From: SIAJ01 sp963773845
Lineage (GTDB): Bacteria > Planctomycetota > Planctomycetia > Gemmatales > Gemmataceae
Direction of reading: 5' to 3'
NCBI GenBank assembly: GCA_963773845.1
Contig: CAVZCU010000012.1
Span: 434,001-498,000 of the forward strand
DNA: 64,000 nucleotides
Shown here piece by piece: positions 16,851 through 25,689 of this stretch. The notes under the pieces are model-generated. The model was not told the DNA's origin. It saw only the letters and a list, made by a program, of their open reading frames with translations, and did not search any database. Numbering within the stretch: position 1 is the first letter of the stretch; each line of letters begins with the position of its first letter. The translations under genes and the position numbers were made by a program.

Positions 16851-19662
16851 CTATTTCCGGCTCAACAAATACGCCACCAGGTCGCGAATCTCCTGATCGG
16901 TCAACGTATCGACGAGTCCATCGGGCATGATCGATTCCTTGGCAGCCGTAATGTCGGCCACGTCGCGGGCCAGGACTTTCTTGCGATCGCCCCTCGCATC
17001 GACATATACGGATTCGTCAAGATACGTGCCGACAAGCAACCCCGTGAAGGATTTGCCATCGATCGTGTCTACTTTCCAGGCTTGAAAGTGTGGCGCGACC
17101 ACGGCGCTCGGCTGCAGGATCGACTCGACGATCCAGCGCTTTTCGGTGCGGCCGATCAGGCTCAGGTCGGGTCCGACATCGGCGCCACGGCCATCGACGC
17201 GATGACACTTGGCACAGGTTGTCAACTTCGGGTGCTCGAAGATGCGCCGGCCAGCCTCCGCGTCGGCCGGACCATCGAGGCGCTTGACCCAGGCGTCGAT
17301 GTCGGTCGCTTTCGGGCGACTCGAATAATAAGGCTTGCCGAGAACTCGGGCCACAAGGTCCGAAGAGGCTGACTTGCCCCTGGTCGCCGCTTCGAGTGCG
17401 GCCTGCTCTTGGGATGACAATTTCGCCTGATAGAGGCCGCGGAGCGCTTCCTGGCGGACAGCCGCATCGTTGTCGGCTAACAGGTCGATCGCCATCGCCG
17501 GACCGAATCGGTTCATTGCCGTCAGCGTGACGATTGCCTGGGCGCGAATTGCGGCCGGTTGTCGCTGGTCGCGCACGATCGCTTCGACGGCGCTGGCCGC
17601 CTTCGCGTCGGCCCGATCCTTCAGAGCGCGAGCGCTTCGACCCGGAATGTCGCATCGCTATTGCGCAGCAATTCGGTGAGTTGTTCCGTCCGAAGTTGTT
17701 TGTAATTGGCCGGGATGCCACGCAGGGCCATCAGGCGCGTGGCCAACGGGGTCTTGGCGTCTTTCAATCGATCCAGGAAGTAGCCAGCGAGCGCATCTTC
17801 GTTGACTGGCTTGTTGTCGAGACGGGCGAGTGTGGTCGATAGCGCGATGAAACCACGCGGGTCGAGCGTCGGCTTGGCAAGCTCGGCAATGACCTCGTCT
17901 CGATAACGAACAAGCTTTTCGTCTGAAATCCAACGCGCGGCCAGCAGCCGAGTTTCGGGGTCCGAACCGGTCAGACAGGCCGAGATGATACCCTCATTCT
18001 CCTTGCCCGATGCCCGCCAAGCGAGCAGGAGGCCGGGCCGCTCCTTGGGGTCGGCAAGTTTCGCAAAATCGATTCGCATCAGCCAGTCCGGATGCTTGGC
18101 GAGTCTCTGGATCGCTGCATGCCGGAGGAATGGGTCTCGATCAGCGAGATAAGACATCAGCTGCGGCAACAACTTGATGTTGTTCATTCCGGCGATAATT
18201 TCCGCCCGCACGGTCATCGGCTGGTTGTCCGTCATGAATGGATCGACGTTTTCCCCGCGAGCCACTAGCGCACGTGCGGCGATCTCACGAAGCCCGAAAT
18301 CGCCGTGTGATCCGACGATCGACGCTAGATCCACCTTCTTGTCGTCGGCGTCGACCAGGGCGGTCAACGCCGCCGCGCACACCCGAGCATCTTTCGACTC
18401 CAGGCTGGCGAGCAAAAGCTTCTTGCCGTCTTCAGTCTTCGCCAGCGCCGCGCCGCCGCCTCGCGCAGCGGCCGGTGCATGCTCAAGATCGCCTTCTTCG
18501 GATCGGTCGGCCGCGGCTCGGGCTTGTGGTCCTTCCAGCGGATGTGCCAGATCGCGCCCTTGCCGTGCAATTCATAACTCTTCGAGCCCCAGTCGCTGAC
18601 GAAGAGCGAACCATCCGGCGCCAGCGCCAATCCTGACGGGTAGAAATCCTTGCCGCCGTGAACGAACGGCTTCCGTGTCGCCGCGATTGTCGCTCCCTTC
18701 AGTTGCGGTACATAGCGCTCGACGCGGTGGTCGGCCCAGGCTGGAACGATCAGATTGCCAAGGTATTCTTTCGGCAGGCCGTCCGATTCGTAGGGAATGA
18801 TCTCGGTCGGCGATTCGCCGGTGCCGGCCATGTACGGGAGCGTGCCGGGCAACTCGCCATTCCAGGCTTGGAATGGGTGCCGGCCGGCACGGCCATAGCG
18901 AAACTGAAATCCGTAGTCGCCCCCCTCGACGACGCGAACCATCCGGCACGGCGGCGACGAATCGGGATCGTTGTCAACGACCAGCAATCGGCCGAAAATG
19001 TCGCGGCACGAGCCGAACGGGTTCCAGAACCCGGTCGCCACCGAACGCAGCTTCTTGCCGTCGGCCGTACACCAGAAGACATGCCCCCCTTCGCCGCCGC
19101 CGGTGATCGTCGTGCCGTCGGCGCCGATCAACTTGTAGTTTGCGCCGAGATTCTCACCCATTCCGAAGTTCAGGTTGCCCTTCGAATCGAACGAAAGACC
19201 AGAGAGCCCATTGTGCGGATAGTTGCCGGCCGTTTCGAGGAACATGATCCGCTTCTTCTCGTCGGCCTTGCCGGTGCCTTTCGTGTCGCGCAGCCGAAGA
19301 ATTTCGTTGCGCGTCGCCACGTAGACGGCGCCATCGGGATGCACGGCGACATCCATCGTGTACGTGGTGCCCTCGAAGAATGTGGTGAACTTGTCGGCCT
19401 TGCCGTCGCCGTCGGTGTCTTCGATCATGCGAATGCGGTCGAACTTTGGTCCCTTATAGTTCGTGGGCCGAAAGTGTGTGTGGCTCTCAACGACCAGCAA
19501 CCGGCCTTTCGCATCGAAATCCATGGAAATTGGTTGAACAATGTCTGGGGCGACCGCGAACTGCTCGACCACAAGCCGTGGATCGGCTGAGGCCGGCTTT
19601 TCCTGAGAAAAGGCAGTGCCAGCCGCGAGCAGAAGGATCGGGAAGACTGCCCCGTAGTACAT
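16851..19662 (-). CDS. PVC-type propeller-HEAT-cytochrome c protein, two frameshifts
   Basis: One gene read through three frames. It starts at ATG 19662 (MYYGAVFPILLLAAGTAFSQ, signal peptide). Part 1 is the glucose/sorbosone-dehydrogenase-like propeller ('MDFDAKGRLLVVESHTHF', 'DTDGDGKADKFTTFFEG', 'HNGLSGLSFDSKGNLNFGMG', 'GGDYGFQFRYGRAG'). After a shift near 18440, part 2 consists of HEAT repeats ('LLASLESKDARVCAAALTAL' onward). After a shift near 17627, part 3 carries a single c-type heme site, TCAKCHRVDGRGADVGPDL, and ends 'IRDLVAYLLSRK'. This architecture is abundant in Planctomycetes and is thought to act in periplasmic oxidation with electron transfer. The substrate is unknown. The exact joining of domains across both breaks argues for indel errors. 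Confidence 0.85.
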
Positions 19663-20277
19663 ACAAGTGCCGTTCTCGGCCGGGCGGCGAGCACTCGTCA
19701 AAACGGGGAACAAGTTGACGAAGCATGCGAATCGAGCCACACGATGCTCCTTGCATTGGGTTGGATCAGATTATCGGGCACCGACTCCAGAAATGGAAGG
19801 AATAAGACGGGCGGCTGCGATTTCGGGTAGGCGCTTATGGGGTGCGCATCGACAATTTGTTGTCGATGTGCGGACAAACCACCTCGCTTCATAGCGGAAG
19901 TCGCCAGACTTCCGTTTGGGCGGGACCAAAGACGGAACTCTGGCGAGTTCCGCTACGCATTCCCTGTCCCGGACAAGGCGTAGTATCTTTTTGTGGTGTC
20001 ACATTTTGTTCCATTTTGTCACATCGCCCCTCCCAGTTCGGCTAACATCTTTTGTTTTTTGGGTCAAACTGGGTCAAACTGGCTCACTCGCTTTCCGGCT
20101 GGCTAGCCTGACCGGGAGGCGGCGGCCCGAGCCACCGCATCCAGTATTTCGAGTGGTCGTCTGATGCAAGGGGATTCCGTCGCCTTTTTGCGATTTCATT
20201 GAAAACCCGGTTTTGACATTGTTGAGGGCTGCGTGCTCAAGCAATGGCGCCATTCAAGGTGAAGCAACCAGTAATTC
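19663..20277. other. Non-coding stretch with an inverted repeat and a tandem decamer
   Basis: No convincing gene. It contains the inverted repeat at 19893-19954, and the decamer GGGTCAAACT occurs twice in tandem near 20061-20080. The rest shows no codon structure I can support. Confidence 0.4.
19893..19954. repeat. Inverted repeat, AGCGGAA(G/C)TCGCCAGA type
   Basis: AGCGGAAGTCGCCAGACTTCCG (19893-19914) pairs with 19933-19954 at 20 of 22 positions, and each arm is itself dyad-like (CGGAAGT...ACTTCCG). It resembles the dispersed intergenic palindromes common in planctomycete chromosomes. Confidence 0.6.
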
Positions 20278-20734
20278 TCACTTGAATTCGGCCTCGGGCT
20301 CTTGGCCTTTGCGCCTGTTGCCCACGATTAGCTTCGTTGACCCACTGGAAATGGCGACGAGATAACGATCTCGCCAGGAGAAAGTCCGCGGCATGATCGG
20401 AAACTCGCCCGACGTCAGGGTCAAATAGCACCTGCCGCCGGCCTCAGCGGTCTTTCCATATTGGTTGGCTCGATTCGGACTGCGACTGTGCGAAGCGGCG
20501 CGCTCCCATTGCTCTATTCGCACGAACTTCGTCTGCAAATTGACCCCTGCGTATTCTTCCGTTGGTCAAGGAGTTGGACAACGCGTACTTAATTCGGTAG
20601 TCGGCTTGTTGCACGAGGGGAATCTCGTTCGTTGAAATGCGAAACAGCAACTTCCCGCGAGTCCGGCACACGGACTGCTTTGCATCAAGCCATATCGTCG
20701 CAGTTCGTGAGGTTCCCAATCGGAGTACATCCAT
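20278..20734 (-). CDS. Hypothetical protein, probably one gene with a frameshift
   Basis: Two overlapping minus-strand frames read as one protein if joined near 20555. The upstream part (LLFRISTNEIPLVQQADYRI, then KYALSNSLTN) is followed by EEYAGVNLQTKFVRIEQWER and a tail with 'LTSGEFPIMPRTFSWRDRYL' and 'VAISSGSTKLIVGNRRKG'. The amino-acid mix is protein-like, but I recognise no family, and the true start is uncertain because the downstream frame has no ATG of its own. It abuts the divergent cytochrome-like gene. It could be spurious. Confidence 0.3.
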
Positions 20735-21201
20735 GCGCTACTCGGTTTATGCCGCGCTGTTGGTTCTGCTCGTGGCCATGCCATCATCTTCGCAAGAGAA
20801 GAAACGCAAGCATGTGCCCGATCCGCTCATGATGTCGAAGCTCAAAGAGTCTCAGACGCTCCTCGAAGGGCTCACCCTCAATGACTTGACGAAGGTCCAG
20901 AAGAGTGCCGAAGAGTTGCTTCGGATTTCCAAGACGGCGCAAATGCGCAAGGCTTTGAACACGCCCGCGTATGACGTGCACGCCCATAGTTTCCAACGCT
21001 CGGCCGAAACCGTCATTGAGAAGGCGAAAGCGAAAAACATCGAGGGCGCAGGCGCTGGCTTACGTTGAAATGACCATCACCTGCATCCGCTGTCATCAAT
21101 ATACCCGCGAACAGGGAATCGGACGTCTCACTCCTCCGTCCGACATCGGCGACGCGATCGGGCGGTCGAATCGAGTTCGATCTAACATTGCAGCCCGTTA
21201 G
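20733..21201 (+). CDS. Small exported cytochrome c-like protein, one frameshift
   Basis: It starts at ATG 20733 (MRYSVYAALLVLLVAMPSSS, signal peptide). A helical region follows: 'LKESQTLLEGLTLNDLTKVQ', then 'KSAEELLRISKTAQMRKAL' and 'HSFQRSAETVIEKAKAKNIE'. After a frame change near 21050 the protein continues 'LAYVEMTITCIRCHQYTREQ', with one CxxCH heme motif close to the C-terminus. It stops with TAG at 21199-21201. A helical bundle with a C-terminal CxxCH recalls class II (c'-type) cytochromes. A role in electron transfer or gas binding is inference. Confidence 0.6.
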
Positions 21202-21230
21202 TTCGATCGAGTTTGGGCGAGGGAACTGAT

Positions 21231-22217
21231 ATGCTCGCCATGTGTTTCGCGGGCGCCGGGCAGCCACTTCGGGCAACTGAGTTGCCGGCGCCGAGTCCCG
21301 ACGTTGATCAGGTTCTAATTCGCGTTCGTGCGTGCGGTGTATGCCGCACCGATCTCCATTTGGTGGATGGCGAGCTATCGAATCCCAAGCCGGACGTGAC
21401 ACCCGGCCACGAGATTGTTGGCACGGTCGAGAAGCTGGGTGGGCACGTCAATCGATTTAACATCGGCCAGCGGGTGGGCGTGCCCTGGCTCGGGTGGACG
21501 TGTGGCCGATGCCGTTATTGCCTATCGGGTCGTGAGAATCTCTGCGACAATCCGCGTTTCACGGGCTACACGCTCGATGGCGGATACGCGGAGTACGTCG
21601 TGGCCGATCATCGCTATTGTTTCCCGATTCCAGATGGATATTCCGACGCCGAGGCGGCGCCGCTGCTTTGTGCCGGGTTGATTGGCTATCGCTCCTTGAC
21701 GATGGCCGGCGATGCTCGACGCCTCGGCATCTATGGCTTTGGGGCGGCTGCCCACATCGTCGCTCAAGTCGCTACGTTTCAACGACGAGAAGTGTCTGCG
21801 TTCACCCGACCTGGGGACATCGAGGCGCAGCAGTTTGCTCGCAATCTTGGGGCTGTCTGGGCGGGTGATTCGACGCAGTCGCCGCCGGAATCTTTGGACG
21901 GGGCCCTCATCTTCGCGCCGGCCGGCGCTCTGGTTCCGGCAGCGTTGCGAGCCGTCGGCAAGGGAGGAGTAGTCGTTTGCGGCGGGATTCACATGACAGA
22001 CATCCCGAGTTTTCCGTACGAGATTTTGTGGGGCGAGCGCGTCATTCGCTCGGTTGCAAACTTGACGCGAATGGATGGCGAACAATTCCTCGCGCTGGCC
22101 CCGACGATCCCGGTGCGGACGACGGTGCAAACATTTCCGTTGCGGCAAGCGAATGAAGCTCTAAGAACGCTTCGCGCGGGAGAATTGCAGGGGGCGGCCG
22201 TGCTGGTTCCCGACTGA
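21231..22217 (+). CDS. Zinc-dependent alcohol dehydrogenase (MDR family)
   Basis: 328 residues from ATG 21231, preceded by GAGGGA. The catalytic zinc ligands lie in 'VRACGVCRTDLHLVDGEL' (Cys) and 'VTPGHEIVGTV' (His-Glu). The structural zinc loop is CGRCRYCLSGRENLC (four Cys), followed by 'FTGYTLDGGYAEYVVAD'. The Rossmann part has 'LGIYGFGAAAHIVAQVA', a variant of GxGxxG. It belongs to the AdhA-like NAD(P)-dependent branch that oxidises primary alcohols and aldehydes. It is monocistronic, ending at an intrinsic terminator. Confidence 0.88.
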   Translation: MLAMCFAGAGQPLRATELPAPSPDVDQVLIRVRACGVCRTDLHLVDGELSNPKPDVTPGHEIVGTVEKLGGHVNRFNIGQRVGVPWLGWTCGRCRYCLSGRENLCDNPRFTGYTLDGGYAEYVVADHRYCFPIPDGYSDAEAAPLLCAGLIGYRSLTMAGDARRLGIYGFGAAAHIVAQVATFQRREVSAFTRPGDIEAQQFARNLGAVWAGDSTQSPPESLDGALIFAPAGALVPAALRAVGKGGVVVCGGIHMTDIPSFPYEILWGERVIRSVANLTRMDGEQFLALAPTIPVRTTVQTFPLRQANEALRTLRAGELQGAAVLVPD

Positions 22218-22229
22218 TTCACAAGAAAA

Positions 22230-22253
22230 GCCCACGGATAGCTGTCCGTGGGC
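22230..22253. terminator. Intrinsic terminator between convergent genes
   Basis: GCCCACGGA (22230-22238) and TCCGTGGGC (22245-22253) form a perfect 9-bp stem with a 6-base loop. An A-run lies on the left and CTTTCC on the right. It serves the alcohol dehydrogenase gene and probably the convergent baeRF gene. Confidence 0.8.
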
Positions 22254-22263
22254 CTTTCCTGCT

Positions 22264-23409
22264 TCAAGCTTTTGGCAGGAATGCCGTCATTCCACCATAA
22301 GGAGCAAGCCGGTCGGGATCGTCCACGAAGGCCACATCCATGTCGTGCCGCAAGGCCGTCAGTAACAATTCCTCCCACAAGTTTCCCTCGGCACATGGCG
22401 CCTTGCATCTCGGGCAGGTCGGCGAGTCAAACGCCAGCGTCCGGCAGTGGGTGCAACGGCCCACTACTTCGCGCGGATCCGGACCGAGCAAAAGCAAGCC
22501 ATGACCGCGCGGGCCGATGCGACCGCTCTGGACGGCTGCTAATACTTCGCGCGGCCCGGAGGCAACCGCTCGCCGTTCCACCAATCGATCCCACAAGTTG
22601 TCGATCGTCCGTTTCTCGTCTTCGGCGTAGACACTCTGCACGATTTCGCGGATGTTGGATTCCACTTCCGCCGGCGTCTCATACCACGACTCGGCAGCTT
22701 CGCGCTTGAACCGGTTTGCCAAGCCAGAAGGAAGTGCCTTCCGCACCTGTGTCACAATCCCGTGGGGACCAAGAAAAATGAGCCCCGAGTACTTGTGATC
22801 GGCTATGGCAACTCCCATTCGGTCGACCAGCTCCTTTTCGTAGTGAAGGATCGCGTCGTCTCGGCGTCGGGCGATGGTCGCTTGCCCAACACCCCACCGC
22901 TCGCCGGCCGAATGTTGCTTGGACGGCACGTCGGCATCGATCTCATCCAGTAGCCGAACGAGGCCGGGTGTGGCGGCGTAGATTCGGCCTCGGTGCGAAT
23001 CGGTGTGGACGACGAGATATTCGCGCCGCCGGAGCATGGCCGTCAAGAGTGGCACCAGGTAAGGAGATTGATGCCAGACCAGTTCCGTCGGTGTGGGCAC
23101 GTCGATTGGGATGGTTTGCAAGAATCCGCGCTCTTTCGCGCTAAATACGGCGATCCAACGCTCATCGGATGGGGCGGATTCTTCCAAGTTGCGGCGAACG
23201 ACAGCCAGGTTTTGTTCAAATTCGCGCTGGACCGGGCCAGTTTCGCAAATCTGTTTGCGGACCGCGTCGGCCTTCATTCCGATAGGACCATTCCAGGAAT
23301 GTCGAAAGCCATCGGCGCCGCGCAAATCGGCATAGCACGAGAGCACGTGACCTGTGCCGTCAAACTGTTCGAGAAGCGTTTTGAGATCGGTGCGACTTGC
23401 TGAAGCCAT
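22264..23409 (-). CDS. baeRF-like protein (bacterial archaeo-eukaryotic release factor family) with zinc ribbon
   Basis: 381 residues from ATG 23409; AGGG lies upstream. The N-terminal third ('LKTLLEQFDGTGHVLSCYAD', 'WIAVFSAKERGF') and the central 'EYLVVHTDSHRGRIYAATPG' match the eRF1-like domains of the baeRF group, probably family 10. The C-terminal region resembles the eRF1 domain-3 fold ('LLLLGPDPREVVGRCTHCRT') and carries a zinc ribbon, CTHC-x11-CPRC. There is no GGQ. The biochemical role is unsettled; ribosome rescue or hibernation has been proposed for relatives. The neighbours Hsp20 and a DksA-type protein suggest a stress context. Confidence 0.65.
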   Translation of the reverse strand: MASASRTDLKTLLEQFDGTGHVLSCYADLRGADGFRHSWNGPIGMKADAVRKQICETGPVQREFEQNLAVVRRNLEESAPSDERWIAVFSAKERGFLQTIPIDVPTPTELVWHQSPYLVPLLTAMLRRREYLVVHTDSHRGRIYAATPGLVRLLDEIDADVPSKQHSAGERWGVGQATIARRRDDAILHYEKELVDRMGVAIADHKYSGLIFLGPHGIVTQVRKALPSGLANRFKREAAESWYETPAEVESNIREIVQSVYAEDEKRTIDNLWDRLVERRAVASGPREVLAAVQSGRIGPRGHGLLLLGPDPREVVGRCTHCRTLAFDSPTCPRCKAPCAEGNLWEELLLTALRHDMDVAFVDDPDRLAPYGGMTAFLPKA

Positions 23410-23484
23410 GATCAATCCCTGTCAGATTTTCGATGGTTGGAGAATTCGTCGGGACCGCCCAACAAATGGGCGGCCCCGGTCCCG

Positions 23485-23940
23485 TCAGGCATTGGCCTGG
23501 ACGGGGATCTTTTTGGGCTGGGCTTCGGGCTTCTTTGGAATCGTGATGGTCACGGTTCCATTTGCACTGTTGGCCGCAACCTTTTCGGCGTCCGCACCCG
23601 CGGGCAGGGGAATGGCGCGATAAAACTGGCCGACGAATCTCTCAACGCGATGGAAGTTTTTCTTTTTTTCTTCCTTCTTCTCTTCCTTGCCGCCGCGCAG
23701 AGTCAACACATTGTCGACGACACGAATATCCATGTCCTTCGGGTCAACGCCCGGCAGGTCCGCCTTCACCAGGAACTCTTTGTCGGTCTCTTCCACATCC
23801 ACGCGTGGGGCCCACGCGGCGATAACTTGTCCGTCCGCCCGTTCGTCGCCGACGAAGCGTTCGAACAAATCTTCCATGTCACGACGGAACGAGTCGAACA
23901 GGTTCACGCCACGCCGATAGGGGGTTAATGTGGTGGCCAT
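23485..23940 (-). CDS. Hsp20/alpha-crystallin small heat-shock protein
   Basis: 151 residues; AGGAGGATGAATC precedes the ATG at 23940. The alpha-crystallin domain runs from about residue 43 ('WAPRVDVEETDKEFLVKADL', 'PGVDPKDMDIRVVDNVLTLR') to 'NGTVTITIPKK'. A Lys/Glu loop sits between strands ('KEEKKEEKKKNFHRVERFVG'), and the C-terminal IPV-type anchoring motif is present as 'KKIPV'. It is an ATP-independent holdase that forms oligomers. I saw no CIRCE element upstream. Confidence 0.95.
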   Translation of the reverse strand: MATTLTPYRRGVNLFDSFRRDMEDLFERFVGDERADGQVIAAWAPRVDVEETDKEFLVKADLPGVDPKDMDIRVVDNVLTLRGGKEEKKEEKKKNFHRVERFVGQFYRAIPLPAGADAEKVAANSANGTVTITIPKKPEAQPKKIPVQANA

Positions 23941-24403
23941 GATTCATCCTCCTGGAGCCGTTTGTTCTTTCGCCCGAGCGTTTTCGGCTTGGCTCCGCGC
24001 CGATCGGGCCTTTCAGCATTGGGCCGGTTTCGGCCGCCGATTCACCAGACGCACGACGCGTGCCACGTTGCCAAGGCTCGTTCAACATTCGTGGAATGCG
24101 GGTGCAAACTGCGAGAATCCGCTCGTTAGTCGCGACTCGCGCGACGGCGTCAATGCCTTCTCGGGCTTGGCCGTTGTCGCGATTCCGCACGTTGAACCGC
24201 AATGCTGTGTCACCTCCGCACAGATAAAAGCCGAAGGCCGCTTTTCCACGAGTCGAGGCCGATCCATCAATCGCTGAAACGCTCCGCTCGTTCTTCGGCG
24301 TATGCGGGAATCTTCCGCTCGCGCACCATTCACGGCACCGCCCTTGCGAACAGAACTGGGCACTGATTCACATGGATTCGTACCCCACTCCAGGTAGCCC
24401 GAT
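23941..24403. other. Intergenic region between divergent Hsp20 and DksA-like genes
   Basis: 463 bp without a supportable gene. It must hold the promoters of both divergent stress-type genes. I could not identify a convincing -35/-10 pair, CIRCE box or sigma-32 site. Confidence 0.4.
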
Positions 24404-24784
24404 ATGAATGCGAAAGAAATCCAGGCGTATCGCCAACTCCTTTCGGAGTTAGCCACCAAACTCAATGGCAGTCTGCTGCACGATCAGCGCGAAGTCATGC
24501 GGATGGATTTGCCCGATATGCCCGGCGGACCTTTGCCTGCGACGGACGAGGTCCTCGATAGTGGAGTGCAAGAAATAGAAGTCGGGTTGATGGCCAACGA
24601 GCAGGCCATGATTCGAGAGGTCGCTGCCGCCTTAGCTCGAATGGATGCCGGTTCGTTTGGCCGTTGCGAGACTTGCGGCAAGCCAATCCCCAAATCACGA
24701 CTCGAAGCTGTTCCCTACGCCCGCGAGTGCATTGCTTGTGCGAAGAAATCCGAGAAGCCAGTCCCATCCTGCGTTGGTCGATAG
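24404..24784 (+). CDS. DksA/TraR-type C4 zinc-finger protein
   Basis: 126 residues. An N-terminal helical hairpin (MNAKEIQAYRQLLSELATKL onward) with an acidic tip is followed by 'ALARMDAGSFGRCETCGKPI', 'PKSRLEAVPYARECIACAKK'. The zinc ligands are CETC and CIAC, spaced 17 residues apart, as in DksA/TraR. These proteins enter the RNA polymerase secondary channel and modulate initiation, often with ppGpp; shorter members have varied roles. It lies upstream of the methyltransferase, 66 bp before its start. Confidence 0.88.
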   Translation: MNAKEIQAYRQLLSELATKLNGSLLHDQREVMRMDLPDMPGGPLPATDEVLDSGVQEIEVGLMANEQAMIREVAAALARMDAGSFGRCETCGKPIPKSRLEAVPYARECIACAKKSEKPVPSCVGR

Positions 24785-24850
24785 CAGAGGGCTTTGCGCC
24801 GCTCCCATATAAGATGGCTGATGGACGATTGCCAGAAGGGAGCCGGCGCG

Positions 24851-25523
24851 ATGACGGACGACAAATGGAACGAGGTTGATCGATTCATCGTCGACCATTT
24901 GGTGCCGACGGATTCCGTACTGGAAGCGGTGCTGGAATCCAGTCGCGCCGCGGAACTGCCCGCGATCAATGTCTCGCCCAATCTCGGGAAGCTGTTGCAC
25001 CTCATCGCCCGAGTTCAGGGAGCCCGAAAGATCCTTGAGATTGGCACGCTGGCCGGCTACAGCACGATCTGGCTGGCGCGGGCACTGCCTGCCGGTGGGC
25101 GACTCGTTACTCTGGAAGCCGATGTCAAACACGCGGAGATCGCTCGTGTCAATTTCGAGCGCGGGCTTGAGCCATGTCATCGAATTGCGCATCGGCAGAG
25201 CAATCGAAACGCTTCCGCGACTTGCGGCTGAAAAGAAAGAGCCGTTCGATTTGATCTTCATCGATGCCGACAAAGCCAGCACCCCCGATTACTTTGCTTG
25301 GTCTCTTCGACTTGCTCGACCGGGAACTCTCATCATCGTTGACAACGTCGTGCGAAAAGGGGCGGTCGTGGATCCAGCCAATGAGGATCCGGATATTCAC
25401 GGCATGCGCCGCTTCTACGAAATGCTCAAGTCCGAAACGCGCGTGACCGCCACGGCCATACAGACGGTCGGCAGCAAGGGATACGACGGCTTCGCAATCG
25501 CTTATGTCACGGCCGTGACATGA
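24851..25523 (+). CDS. SAM-dependent O-methyltransferase (COG4122 type), one frameshift
   Basis: ATG 24851 (MTDDKWNEVDRFIVDHLVPT) follows AGGGAG. The SAM-binding core is 'ARKILEIGTLAGYSTIWLAR' (motif I) with 'LVTLEADVKHAEIARVNFER'. An indel near 25160 then moves the frame, and 'GLSHVIELRIGRAIETLPRL', 'FDLIFIDADKASTPDYFAWS' and 'GTLIIVDNVVRKGAVVDPAN' follow. 'FIDADK' is the metal/substrate motif of catechol-type and caffeoyl-CoA-type O-methyltransferases. The acceptor is unknown. The joined length (~223 aa) is normal for the family. Confidence 0.82.
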
Positions 25524-25689
25524 ATCTGACTGGATCGATTTTCCAACACTCGAATGCCGCGCCCACGCCTTGTCGTTGTCGTTCCACGACGCCAGTTTTG
25601 ACCAATCCCCATCTGTCGGTGTAACACCGCCGCCGCAATCTCGCTTCTAGCAATTGGGCCGACCGACGGGGTCGGCATCGTGAACGGCT

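Noticed and set aside
23941..24403. CIRCE or sigma-32 heat-shock site upstream of Hsp20
   Set aside because: No TTAGCACTC-N9-GAGTGCTAA dyad or convincing sigma-32 promoter found.
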